Counted from the first letter of the stretch, positions 14,251 through 21,084 are shown. The stretch: DNA of 24,713 nt from Candidatus Falkowiibacteriota bacterium (GCA_017610485.1 JAFCBY010000015.1:1-24713), one strand, 5' to 3'. Numbers and translations: made by a program. The notes: a model not told the origin generated them from the sequence alone.

Positions 14251-14267
14251 CACGAATTTTAGGACAG
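14251..14267 (+). repeat. dispersed intergenic motif, copy 2
   Basis: CACGAATTTTAGGACAG, one base different from the consensus. On the minus strand it begins one base after the stop codon of the Gate-domain gene at 14269-14712, in the gap between two convergent genes. Confidence 0.75.
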
Positions 14268-14268
14268 T

Positions 14269-14712
14269 TTACTGTTTGCCCTTTTTCCTCAAGCTAACCA
14301 GTTTCCCCCACAGTATGGCAATCACTATTTTTGCGAACACTGTTATTGGGAGGCTTGCGCCAATGACCACAAAGAGTATGGGGTCATCTATCCAGCCGTG
14401 GTTTATTCCAACCATTTCCGCCGCATGCCTGCTTTCCTTCTTGTTTAAGACACCGCTTCTCTTGTGATCGATTAGGACGCCGCAGGCGTTTGTCATGCCG
14501 AACAGGCCGCCGACCGCTATTGGAAAGCTTTCTCCCTTGCTTGCGGAGAACAGCCTTGCGATGAAGGAAATCTTGTTCGAGATTCTTTCAAGCCATCCAG
14601 ATTCCCTCAACATTTCCAGCACAACAATTATTGGCACCAGCACCACAAGCATTCTTACCAGTACCCAAACGCTGCCGGAAAGGCCCTCTAACAGTATCGC
14701 AATCCAGTCCAT
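14269..14712 (-). CDS. nucleoside-recognition (Gate) domain membrane protein, second of a pair
   Basis: A 147-aa membrane protein with four to five helices. Features of the Gate family are VLVPIIVVLEMLRESGWLERIS near residue 25, the glycine-rich GGLFGMTNACGVLIDHKRSG, and INHGWIDDPILFVVIGA. Together with the gene just upstream it resembles the SpmA/SpmB-type two-protein arrangement, in which two half-size Gate proteins probably form one transporter; the substrate is unknown. Its ATG lies one base after the TGA of the first gene, so translation is almost certainly coupled. The C-terminus is basic and cytoplasmic. Confidence 0.82.
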   Translation of the reverse strand: MDWIAILLEGLSGSVWVLVRMLVVLVPIIVVLEMLRESGWLERISNKISFIARLFSASKGESFPIAVGGLFGMTNACGVLIDHKRSGVLNKKESRHAAEMVGINHGWIDDPILFVVIGASLPITVFAKIVIAILWGKLVSLRKKGKQ

Positions 14713-14713
14713 T

Positions 14714-15133
14714 TCACAACACCAAGTTTAACACAAACCCTGCGCTTAATGCAAAGGCAAACCTCAGGGCAGTTATCCTCAGGGGGCTTCCACCCATTTT
14801 CTTCAAAATTACGGACTCGATAATTACCTCGTGGCAGATTGTAATCATGACTGCAAGAATGGTTATTTCCTTCCAGCCAAGGCCAAGCGCAGAAATTATT
14901 CCAACTGCTCCATATGCCGTAAAGAAAAATCCTGTGAGCAGTGCGATTGTGGCCGTTCCGCTCAGCCCGAACAGGCCCATGAACGGGCTTAGCCATGCTT
15001 CGAGAACCGGGAAGACCTGCAGGTGCTTCAGGAAGGTTACGAAGACAAACAAGGGCACGATTACGATTACGAGCTCGAGGTAAATTCTAAGGCCCTTCCT
15101 CAGGCCGTTGAAGAATCCCTTTCTCCAAACCAT
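14714..15133 (-). CDS. nucleoside-recognition (Gate) domain membrane protein, first of a pair
   Basis: A 139-aa membrane protein, companion of the next gene. After a basic start (WRKGFFNGLRKGLRIYLE) come LVIVIVPLFVFVTFLKHL, then GLFGLSGTATIALLTGFF and AVGIISALGLGWKEITILAVM, where the polar CHEVIIESVILKKMGG stretch is typical of the Gate domain. Four to five membrane helices are visible. ATG 15133 has a GTTTTTAAAG box centred about 26 nt upstream and no ribosome binding site, so the operon transcript is leaderless. The pair may import or export a small solute. Nucleoside recognition is only the family name, not evidence of substrate. Confidence 0.82.
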   Translation of the reverse strand: MVWRKGFFNGLRKGLRIYLELVIVIVPLFVFVTFLKHLQVFPVLEAWLSPFMGLFGLSGTATIALLTGFFFTAYGAVGIISALGLGWKEITILAVMITICHEVIIESVILKKMGGSPLRITALRFAFALSAGFVLNLVL

Positions 15134-15175
15134 GACAAAAATTGGAGAAAAAAGTGTTTTTAAAGAAGGCTTAGG

Positions 15176-15418
15176 TTAGCGTTTCTTTTTCTTTCGGTTT
15201 TTTCCCCTCTTTTCTTTCCTGGATCTTTGAACAGGGTTTGCTCTCAGTGCCCTTAGATATTTTAAGTGCGCCTTAACCCCACTGTCTTGCGGCTGCAACC
15301 TCCAGAGGGCTATTAAACCATCGAGCATGAGCCTGGTTGTTGGAATAAGCCCTTTTTGCCCTTTAGGTGTTCCCTTACAATCTTTAGGCCTTTTAAAAGC
15401 CTTTTTAAACCTGTGCAT
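15176..15418 (-). CDS. possible small, very basic protein
   Basis: An 80-codon frame rich in Lys and Arg at both ends (RFKKAFKRPKD, RKEKRGKNRKKKKR), with a hydrophobic middle (LMLDGLIALWRL). Codon choice, with many AGG and AAG, resembles the neighbours. I recognise no family. A promoter for it would lie over the palindrome at 15433-15449, about 26 nt upstream of ATG 15418, and the gene would be divergent from the zinc-ribbon gene at 15481. There is no ribosome binding site. It may be a real nucleic-acid-binding peptide or a chance open frame. Confidence 0.42.
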   Translation of the reverse strand: MHRFKKAFKRPKDCKGTPKGQKGLIPTTRLMLDGLIALWRLQPQDSGVKAHLKYLRALRANPVQRSRKEKRGKNRKKKKR

Positions 15419-15432
15419 GCACTTATTTTTTT

Positions 15433-15449
15433 ACCTGTACAATACAGGT
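15433..15449. promoter_or_regulatory. perfect palindrome, probable operator
   Basis: ACCTGTACAATACAGGT has 7-bp arms that are exact complements around CAA. It lies midway between the leftward start at 15418 and the rightward ATG at 15481, directly after the T-rich box at 15424-15432. That placement suits a dimeric repressor controlling one or both promoters. Confidence 0.55.
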
Positions 15450-15480
15450 CATTAAACAAAAAAAAGGTGAAAAAACAAAA

Positions 15481-15660
15481 ATGAGTGAAGACAAGTTTGG
15501 CAGGGCCATGCATAAGGTTACCTGCTCAGAATGTGGTAAGGAGACAGAAGTGCCATTTAAGCCTGACGGAACAAGGCCGGTTTACTGTCGCGACTGCTAC
15601 ATGAAACATAAGAAGCCGTTTGACAGAGGCGGCGGTGGCGGAAGAAACAGAGATTACTGA
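15481..15660 (+). CDS. CxxC-x17-CxxC zinc-ribbon protein
   Basis: A 59-aa protein with cysteines in CSEC (15-18) and CRDC (36-39), separated by exactly 17 residues. This is the defining spacing of the CxxC-x17-CxxC domain family (TIGR04272-like, from memory), which is abundant in CPR bacteria and DPANN archaea. The domain includes the usual VPFKPDGTRPVYCRDCY. A short Gly/Arg/Asp-rich tail (GGGGGRNRDY) suggests RNA binding, but the function is unknown. AGGTGA at 15465-15470 precedes ATG 15481 by ten bases. The palindrome at 15433 lies just upstream. A T-rich terminator follows. Confidence 0.82.
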   Translation: MSEDKFGRAMHKVTCSECGKETEVPFKPDGTRPVYCRDCYMKHKKPFDRGGGGGRNRDY

Positions 15661-15722
15661 TTCTGATTTCCAGAATTAATCTTTTTCGTTAACAATATTT
15701 CTAATTTTTTATTTTTTTTTCA
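15661..15722 (+). terminator. T-rich terminator region
   Basis: TTCTG and CAGAA (15661-15675) can form a weak hairpin, followed at 15699-15721 by an unusually T-rich stretch. It begins immediately after the stop of the zinc-ribbon gene. Confidence 0.5.
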
Positions 15723-15754
15723 AACACCCTAAACATTAGTCAAGAAAATAAAAG

Positions 15755-15772
15755 CCCAAATTTTAGGACAGC
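15755..15772 (+). repeat. dispersed intergenic motif, copy 3
   Basis: CCCAAATTTTAGGACAGC matches the consensus over AAATTTTAGGACAG. It lies just upstream of the TATA box (GTTAAATTC, about 15788-15796) of the gene at 15820, 48 nt before its start. Confidence 0.7.
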
Positions 15773-15819
15773 GGGCCAGTCGAAACAGTTAAATTCTTTG
15801 AACAGCCTAATTTTCTTTC

Positions 15820-16333
15820 ATGCCTCAAAAAAAGGCCGCCAAGAGAAGGCGGCGCCCTTTAAATGTGTTTGAAGTTGGCTCCGGAGAGAAGCCTGTGGGC
15901 CTTCTTTATAGCTGCAAAGCGCGCCCTGAAGCCCGGTGGCAGGCTTGTTTTGGTTCAGGACAAGGCCCTTATTGACCACTGCAGTGAAATTGCGCAAGCG
16001 GTTGGAATGGGTTTTCATTCAATCGAAATTTCCGATGAAAAAGCAGGGAAATCGCCCGCAAGGTTCATTAGAAAAAGGGCAACCCCTGCCAGGAGAGCGG
16101 TCAGGATGCGCCTTTATGCCCGGGAGCAGCCGGAAAGCTTTTTCCTAACTCTTTCTAGACTGCAATCAAAACAGGCCTTGAAAACACCTGATGAGTATGC
16201 AAGGCCGACGTTGATGTTTTTCCGCAAGTTGAGGAAGGGTGAGCAAAGGAAGTTGCTAACGGTTTCAATTAATACTACTGGATTGTTAGAAGACCCAAAA
16301 ATCAGGGTGGCTGTGAAAGGAATTCTTGGCTGA
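15820..16333 (+). pseudogene. SAM-dependent methyltransferase remnant with an internal deletion
   Basis: ATG 15820 is placed by a TTAAATT box about 27 nt upstream and by a typical N-terminus: basic residues (KKAAKRRRRP), then NVFEVGSGEKPVG, which is methyltransferase motif I. After about 25 codons the frame becomes meaningless and stops near 15975. In another frame from about 15900 to 16333 the sequence FFIAAKRALKPGGRLVLVQD is the post-motif IV LKPGG region of the same fold, followed by an unfamiliar basic C-terminal part. The two halves abut at about 15898-15905, where some 70-80 residues normally lie between these motifs, so an out-of-frame deletion seems to have removed the middle of the fold. 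The second half alone has an ATG at 15863 and could be read as a 156-aa protein, but without motif I it should not bind SAM. Confidence 0.65.
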
Positions 16334-16340
16334 AGACCAT

Positions 16341-17117
16341 TCACTGCTCTATCCTGTTAAACAAGTAGACTGCAATTGACATGAACAGTATTGTGAATCC
16401 GGTGATTACTGCAAAGCAGGTTGCGAACGGAATGTCTGACTGCCCCAGCAGAATGAACCTAAGCCCTTGCACTCCGTAGGTTAATGGGTCGAAGAGAGTG
16501 GCTGTTCTCAAGATTTCTGGCGCGGTTGACAGCGGGAATAAGGCTCCGCTTAGGAAGAACAAGGGCATTATCAAAAAGTTCATTATTAGCTGGAAGCCGT
16601 GCATGTCCTCCATCTTTGAGGCAATCGCTATTCCAAGGCTTACGAACATGACTGAGATCAGCAGCATGAAGAAGAGCAGCAAAACCACGTTCACAATCTG
16701 GAACTGGACTCCAAGCAGGAACGCAATAACCATTATTATGATTCCTTGAACCATGGCGGTGGTTGCCCCTCCAAGGGCCTTTCCAAGCACTACTGAGCCC
16801 CTGCTTATTGGCGCAACAAGGGTTTCTTTCAAAAAGCCAAACTGCCTGTCCATTAAGACAATTATTCCTGCGAACATTGAGCTAAACATCAAAACCATTC
16901 CGATTATGCCTGGCGCGATGAACTCCAGGTAATTCCCTTCCCCTGGAACGACGAATGCGTTGTTCAGGCTTGTTCCCAGAATTACGAGGAAGAAGAATGG
17001 CATGCCCAAACTTCCAACAATCCTGCTCTTTGACCTGTAGAACCTTATCAGTTCCCTTTTCCACAAAGCGTAAATGCCTTCGAGCTCTCGGTTCATTGCC
17101 CTTGCCCCCTGCTCCAC
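16341..17117 (-). CDS. ABC-2 type transporter permease
   Basis: A 258-aa permease of the DrrB/ABC-2 class with six membrane helices. It has the family's N-terminal amphipathic helix (ALWKRELIRFYRSKSRIVG), LEFIAPGIIGMVLMFSSMF, the LKETLVAPISRGSVVLGKALGG cytoplasmic loop and the closing LSGALFPLSTAPEILR. It should export a drug, lipid or polymer together with the ATPase encoded directly upstream. I use GTG 17117, ten bases after the ATPase stop, with AGGA upstream; ATG 17096 after GGGGG is an equally possible start. The gene ends 7 bases from the convergent methyltransferase remnant. Confidence 0.88.
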   Translation of the reverse strand: MEQGARAMNRELEGIYALWKRELIRFYRSKSRIVGSLGMPFFFLVILGTSLNNAFVVPGEGNYLEFIAPGIIGMVLMFSSMFAGIIVLMDRQFGFLKETLVAPISRGSVVLGKALGGATTAMVQGIIIMVIAFLLGVQFQIVNVVLLLFFMLLISVMFVSLGIAIASKMEDMHGFQLIMNFLIMPLFFLSGALFPLSTAPEILRTATLFDPLTYGVQGLRFILLGQSDIPFATCFAVITGFTILFMSIAVYLFNRIEQ

Positions 17118-17127
17118 GGCTTCCTGT

Positions 17128-18123
17128 TCATCTCTTGCGCCCCCAGACCTTCACCCTAAGGCGCATTCCTGCAAGGGAGTCTGCCTCCTGCTCCCTGATG
17201 GTTTTTCCGGTGTAGTGGATGAACACATCGTCCAGGGAGGGTTTTCTTAGGCTGACTGACTCAACCTTTATACCCTGTTTTTCCATAAGTGCAAGAATCT
17301 TCGGGATTTTTTCCTCGCCCTTTTCAACCCTCACGTCCACAACCCCGTCGTGGACCAAAACTGCCTTTACCCAGGAAACTTTTGACAGGCCCGCCTCGCA
17401 CTTCTTGCTCTGTGCGCATTTGATTGAGACAATGTCCCCACCCAATCCGTTTTTTAGCTGCGTCGGGCTTCCGCTGGCAATTATCTTTCCCCTGTCAATT
17501 ATTGCTATTTTTCCGCAGACGCTGTCTGCCTCGTCCATGTAGTGTGTTGTAAGAATAATCGTAATCTTTTCCTTTTTGTTCAATGCCTTTATGTACTTCC
17601 AGATGCTTGCCCTTGTCTGGGGATCAAGGCCGATTGTGGGTTCGTCGAGGAACAAGACCTTTGGATGGTGTACTAAACCGCGGGCAATCTCAAGCCGCCT
17701 CTTCATCCCGCCTGAAAAGGTCTTGACTTCCTTGTTCCTGTTGGCCTCCATTCCAACGAGCTTGATAACCTCCTCAATTCTCTTCCGCCTTTTCTTCTTT
17801 GGGACGGCGTAGAGTGCTGCGTGCATTTCGAGGTTTTCCAAGGCTGTTAGCTCGTCGTCCAGGCTCGGGTCCTGGAAAACGATTCCCAGGCTTTTCCTCA
17901 CGCCGTCTGCCTCTTTTCCAATGTCAAAGCCGTTTACCTTGGCGGTTCCATCGGACGGCTTTCTCATGGTTATAAGTATTGAGATAAGGGTTGTCTTTCC
18001 CGCCCCATTGGGGCCGAGCAGCCCAAAAATGCACCCTTCCTCAATCGAAAGGCTGACGTTGTCAACGGCCTTCAAATCCTTGTAGAATTTGCTCAAGCCC
18101 TTTATCTCAATTGCCTTTGCCAA
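17128..18123 (-). CDS. ABC transporter ATP-binding protein (DrrA-like)
   Basis: A 331-aa ATPase for the permease that follows. Walker A is GPNGAGKT near residue 37. The Q-loop is VFQDPSLDDELTALEN, the signature is FSGGMKRRLEIARGL, Walker B is VLFLDEPTIGLDP, and the H-loop is TTHYMDEADSVC. The C-terminal 90 residues (VSIKCAQSKKCE to KPSLDDVFIHYTGKTIRE) form the usual DrrA accessory domain. TTG 18123 is chosen as start: AGGTG at 18131-18135 on the minus strand overlaps the alternative GTG at 18132, so that GTG is part of the ribosome binding site. A CTTTAAAGG box at about 18168-18176 would give a leader of about 20 nt. It is divergent from the SET gene. Confidence 0.9.
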   Translation of the reverse strand: MAKAIEIKGLSKFYKDLKAVDNVSLSIEEGCIFGLLGPNGAGKTTLISILITMRKPSDGTAKVNGFDIGKEADGVRKSLGIVFQDPSLDDELTALENLEMHAALYAVPKKKRRKRIEEVIKLVGMEANRNKEVKTFSGGMKRRLEIARGLVHHPKVLFLDEPTIGLDPQTRASIWKYIKALNKKEKITIILTTHYMDEADSVCGKIAIIDRGKIIASGSPTQLKNGLGGDIVSIKCAQSKKCEAGLSKVSWVKAVLVHDGVVDVRVEKGEEKIPKILALMEKQGIKVESVSLRKPSLDDVFIHYTGKTIREQEADSLAGMRLRVKVWGRKR

Positions 18124-18228
18124 ACAAAACACCTAAAATAGTCAATACTAAAGTAAATGCAGTTAGCCTTTAAAGAGGTAGTCAAGCAAACCAAGACTTG
18201 AAAAGCGTTTCCTGGCAATAACTTCTTC

Positions 18229-18612
18229 ATGCCTGACGTACTTGTAAAGGAATCAAAAATCCAGGGCCGTGGCGTCTTTGCAGCGAGGGATTTCAGGAAA
18301 GGTGAAGTCATCCTAAAGTGGGACCTTTCCCACGAGCTATTGGAAAAGGATGTAAAGAACGTTCCGGAGGACGAAAAGAAATACGTTGCTTTTTTTAACG
18401 GAAAGTATGTCTTGCAGCTTCCACCCACACGCTACGTCAACCACTCTTGCGAACCAAACACTTTTGTCAGGGATTTTTGCGACGTTGCCATGCGCGACAT
18501 CAAGAAGGGTGAGGAATTAACCTCTGACTATGTCAAAGAGCCAGAGCCAGACATGAACATAAAGTGCAACTGTGGCAGCAAGAACTGCAGGGGCATAATT
18601 AGGGCCGAATAA
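18229..18612 (+). CDS. SET-domain protein methyltransferase
   Basis: A 127-aa, nearly minimal SET domain. It begins VKESKIQGRGVFAARDFRKGEVI, where RGVFA is the SAM-binding start. YVNHSCEPNTF near residue 70 is the NHSC motif that forms the pseudoknot. IKKGEELTSDY near 92 carries the catalytic Tyr. CNCGSKNCRGII at the C-terminus is a post-SET zinc cluster, completed by the Cys of NHSC. Eukaryotic relatives methylate histone lysines; in an archaeon the substrates may be basic chromatin or ribosomal proteins. The Lys-rich proteins in this window are speculative candidates. ATG 18229 has neither a good ribosome binding site nor a strong TATA box. Confidence 0.88.
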   Translation: MPDVLVKESKIQGRGVFAARDFRKGEVILKWDLSHELLEKDVKNVPEDEKKYVAFFNGKYVLQLPPTRYVNHSCEPNTFVRDFCDVAMRDIKKGEELTSDYVKEPEPDMNIKCNCGSKNCRGIIRAE

Positions 18613-18631
18613 TCAGTGGAGCCTTTCTTAA

Positions 18632-18832
18632 TCAGATTTTTTGCAGGCCGTCACACATTGGGAATGCAGGGCAGCCCCAGAATTTCCCAAACTTGCCTTC
18701 CCTAACAGCCATTCCAAGCCCGCAATTCGGGCATTTAGGGGGTGAAATCTTTGTTTTGACATGCCTTGAGCACACAGGGATGCCTGTCTTGTTGTACTTT
18801 GAGGCAGGGTTTCCGCATTTTGCGCATCTCAT
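18632..18832 (-). CDS. stand-alone topoisomerase-type C4 zinc finger protein
   Basis: A 66-aa protein. CAKC and CSRH near residues 3-21 form a first zinc knuckle (Cys, Cys, Cys and probably His). CPNCGLGMAVREGKFGKFWGC followed by PAFPMC is a classic topoisomerase I C-terminal C4 zinc finger, which binds single-stranded DNA. No topoisomerase core is attached. ATG 18832 is favoured: a GTGAT element lies just before it and a CTTTAAATG box is centred about 37 nt upstream. The longer frame to 18904 would begin inside the dispersed motif and add an N-terminus without zinc-finger character. It is convergent with the SET gene. Confidence 0.78.
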   Translation of the reverse strand: MRCAKCGNPASKYNKTGIPVCSRHVKTKISPPKCPNCGLGMAVREGKFGKFWGCPAFPMCDGLQKI

Positions 18833-18901
18833 TTCAATCACTAACAGAGTAAAAGAGCGAAAAGCATTTAAAGATGAACCCATCTCAAGCCAGAAAAACC
18901 G

Positions 18902-18918
18902 CACAAATTTTAGGACAG
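18902..18918 (+). repeat. dispersed intergenic motif, copy 4
   Basis: CACAAATTTTAGGACAG, identical to copy 1. On the minus strand it starts two bases after the corrected stop codon of the SatP/YaaH-like gene (18921-18923) and lies about 30 nt upstream of the TATA box of the zinc-finger gene. Confidence 0.75.
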
Positions 18919-18920
18919 GG

Positions 18921-19493
18921 TTATTTTTTGACCGGCCAGATCGGCAGAGTTGCCTTTACCTTGGACTTGTTTAAGAGCTCTGCCATGTCAAGGTAGATTG
19001 CGGAAAGCCCACAGATTATTCCCTCAAATCCGGCAATTGTTTTGATTAGGGCAATGCCTGTGAAGTCTGCCAGGCCAGCAGCACGAAGAGCAGGACAAGG
19101 CTGGCAAAAACAAACTGAATTACCCTGTTTAGTTTAAGCGTTGCAAAGAACATGATTGCGGTGAAGATTCCCCAGACCAGGAGGTAGGCGCCCATCGCGG
19201 TTGATGAGGGCGCTTGCATCAAACCGGTTCCTGGTGCAATCAAAATGAAGATAAGCGAAATCCAGAAAAAGCCGTAGGATGTAAAGGCAGTAAATCCAAA
19301 GGTGTTCCCGTTTTTGAATTCCAGGACTCCTGCAATTACTTGCGCAATTCCGCCGTAGAACAGTCCCATTGCAAGAATCATTGCGCCCAGGTCAAAGAAC
19401 CCCATGTTGTGCAGGTTCAAGAGAATGGTGGTCATTCCAAAGGCCGCAAGGCCCAGGGCCCCCCGGGTTTGCAATCTTCTTCAGTTTGGCCAT
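18921..19493 (-). pseudogene. GPR1/FUN34/YaaH (SatP) acetate-transporter-family gene, two frameshifts
   Basis: The central frame encodes GLAAFGMTTILLNLHNMG, FYGGIAQVIAGVLEFKNGNT and FTAFTSYGFFWISL, diagnostic of the six-helix succinate/acetate channel family. The N-terminal MAKLKKIANPG lies in another frame: one extra base in the C6 run at 19459-19464 (plus strand) separates them. Near 19073 one base appears to be missing; past it ADFTGIALIKTIAGFEGIIC, then LSAIYLDMAELLN and a stop at 18921-18923 continue the family. Correcting both gives 190 aa, normal size. As given, only 142 aa can be read (19046-19474). If intact it would move acetate or succinate across the membrane. The compensating pair of indels keeps the overall length in phase, which favours sequence error over decay. 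Confidence 0.82.
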
Positions 19494-19571
19494 TAAAACA
19501 CTTTGCAGAGTTTTCCTATCCAAGAGAAACGTACTCTTCATTAAAAACCTTAACGCTAGCCTAATTTTTTT

Positions 19572-19847
19572 ATGGACCGTTCCCAGCCAAATTTTTTTGT
19601 TTACCTTCTCGAATGCCGTGACAAAAGCCTCTACTGCGGCTACACAAATGACTTGGAGGCAAGGGTTAGGCTGCACAATGAGGGGAAAGCAGCAAAGTAC
19701 ACCAAGCCAAGACGGCCTGTCAGGCTTGCCTACTTTGAGATAAAAGAAAGTAAAAGCCAGGCAATGAAGCGCGAGGCCGAGATAAAGAAAATGCTGAGGG
19801 GCCAAAAGCTTGCATTGATTGCCTCTGCCAGGGCGGCAAAACAATAA
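19572..19847 (+). CDS. GIY-YIG domain endonuclease-like protein
   Basis: A 91-aa single GIY-YIG domain of the YhbQ/UPF0213 type. FVYLLECRDKSLYCGYTNDLEARV contains the VYLL and CGYT variants of GIY and YIG, with the conserved Arg of EARVRLHN. AKYTKPRRPVRLAYFE follows, and the metal-binding Glu is in MKREAEIKKM. Family members nick or cut DNA; some act on single-stranded DNA or in repair. ATG 19572 is leaderless, with TTAAAAAC centred about 28 nt upstream. It is divergent from the SatP-like gene. Confidence 0.87.
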   Translation: MDRSQPNFFVYLLECRDKSLYCGYTNDLEARVRLHNEGKAAKYTKPRRPVRLAYFEIKESKSQAMKREAEIKKMLRGQKLALIASARAAKQ

Positions 19848-19873
19848 ATACTGGTTTGCCCCTTATAATGGTT

Positions 19874-20263
19874 ATGGACCGGTATGTGAGAATTGCTTTG
19901 CTGGGAGCAGGCACCTGGCTGATTCCATTTCTGATTTCGCTTCTCTTTTACTCGGGCGAGGGCAGGCTAATAATAGGCACTTTTCTGTTCAAGACCATAC
20001 TGATTGTGATAGGCTCTGTCGTGGGAGCCGCCCTTTTAGTGCTCTACTTCAAAGAAGTAAAAAAGAATTTCCTGCGGGAAGGGATAATGGTCGGCGTTGC
20101 CTGGTTTGCAGTAAACATTGTTTTGGATATAGCAATTCTCCTACCGATGTACGGCAGCATCTTCGAAATCTTTGACTCCTACCTTGCGGAGATTGGCCTG
20201 CGCTACTTGATGATTACCGCAATGGCGATCGCAGTCGGCTTCTCCCTCCAAAACAAGAAGTGA
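19874..20263 (+). CDS. four-helix membrane protein of unknown function
   Basis: A 129-aa membrane protein. Helices are visible near residues 8-28 (LLGAGTWLIPFLISLLFYS), 33-58 (IIGTFLFKTILIVIGSVVGAAL), 71-95 (GIMVGVAWFAVNIVLDIAILLP) and 106-125 (EIGLRYLMITAMAIAVGF). I recall similar unnamed proteins in archaea but no function. Three in-frame starts exist (TTG 19856, ATG 19868, ATG 19874). An AATAAATA box at 19843-19850 is about 28 nt before ATG 19874, the distance seen at other leaderless genes here, so I prefer it. Confidence 0.72.
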   Translation: MDRYVRIALLGAGTWLIPFLISLLFYSGEGRLIIGTFLFKTILIVIGSVVGAALLVLYFKEVKKNFLREGIMVGVAWFAVNIVLDIAILLPMYGSIFEIFDSYLAEIGLRYLMITAMAIAVGFSLQNKK

Positions 20264-20267
20264 ATGC

Positions 20268-20275
20268 TACATAAT
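20268..20275 (+). repeat. CTACATAA octamer, partial copy
   Basis: TGCTACATAATG shares CTACATAATG with the copy at 3549-3564 and lies four bases after the stop codon of the membrane protein. By itself it could be chance; it is listed because all four occurrences in the window lie between genes on the same strand. Confidence 0.3.
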
Positions 20276-20340
20276 GTTCTTTCCTTGCATGCCCTTCCTG
20301 CAAAGGGTTAAATTCACTGTTGCTCCTAATTGTTTTAACC

Positions 20341-20475
20341 ATGAAAAAGATTGTGCGCAAGCGCATTGGACCAGCGGCAGACGCCGCCAGAATAGAGCGT
20401 GCGATAGAGATCCTGGAACAATACTCTGGGAGAAAGGACTTTGCGGCCTATGTTAGGGCACGGGCTGCTGAATAA
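20341..20475 (+). CDS. 44-aa basic helical protein
   Basis: A short frame, MKKIVRKRIGPAADAARIER then AIEILEQYSGRKDFAAYVRA and RAAE, with the composition of a two-helix basic peptide. A GTTAAATT box at about 20308-20315 lies roughly 29 nt before ATG 20341, supporting a leaderless gene. It ends 15 nt before the TTG start of the next gene, so the two are probably co-transcribed. Small size and position suggest it may partner the downstream protein, for instance as a small regulator, but no family is recognised. Confidence 0.6.
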   Translation: MKKIVRKRIGPAADAARIERAIEILEQYSGRKDFAAYVRARAAE

Positions 20476-20490
20476 GGCGGGGTAAGATTT

Positions 20491-21084
20491 TTGAATGACT
20501 TTAAGCGTGCCAGAAGTTCGGCCAAACTGGTGTATAGAAGAAAGATTGTGGAAGCGCAGAAAAGGGTTGAAGATCTTAGGAAAAAACCGATGTTTGTTGA
20601 TTTGGGGGGAGACAAGATCGGGGGCATGGTCTCGTACTTTCCTGAGGAAATGCATCTGACTCTAAAAAACCTTGCCCGTGCAAGAACCCTTAAGGGCTGC
20701 AATTCTTCTTTTGCTGAATTGGAAAGCTTTATCTCACATAACCGTAAGGCGAATTTTAGGAGGTATGTTTCCCGATCTTTGGAAAGGTTGCTGGTGGCAA
20801 AAGGGAGGCTGAGGTAAAGAAAAAGATTCTGTCAATGATTGACAACCACACGTTTTTGGGAACGCTGCCAACTGTTGAGTGGATTGCGTTCTGTTCAACT
20901 TGGCCCGGCCTAAGCCGCAAGCCCAAGAAACTGCAACCAACTTTAGGTTTGCCTTGGAGAAAAAGGCAGAGAAAGCAAAAGATACGCGGTCGGACCAAAT
21001 AGTAAAAAAAGAGCAAGGCAAGATGCAGCAAAGGTAATAGGAGCGGCATCTGCAGCGAAAGCACTGCGATTAAAAAAGCGCTGA
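20491..21084 (+). pseudogene. unknown basic protein gene with three single-base deletions
   Basis: From TTG 20491 (GGGG upstream at 20479-20482) 108 residues read normally: MNDFKRARSSAKLVYRRKIV, then VEDLRKKPMFVDLGGDKIGG and SLERLLVAKG. Adding one G at 20803-20805 continues with EAEVKKKILSMIDNHTFLGT and LPTVEWIAFC. Adding one A at 20928-20930 continues with TATNFRFALEKKAEKAKD. Adding one A at 21020-21021 continues with DAAKVIGAASAAKALRLKKR and a stop at 21082-21084. Each segment looks coding, and the three additions return to the original phase, giving about 198 aa. As given only the first 108 aa are translated. The protein is Lys/Arg-rich, mostly helical and of no family I recognise. Uncorrected sequencing deletions are the simplest reading. 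Confidence 0.6.

Noticed and set aside
19369..19743. 124-codon plus-strand frame between SatP and GIY-YIG genes
   Set aside because: It overlaps both in other frames; both of those have clear family motifs.
20751..20762. Possible fifth copy of the AATTTTAGGACAG motif
   Set aside because: GAATTTTAGGAG matches only the first part, lies inside a coding frame and lacks the ACAG end.
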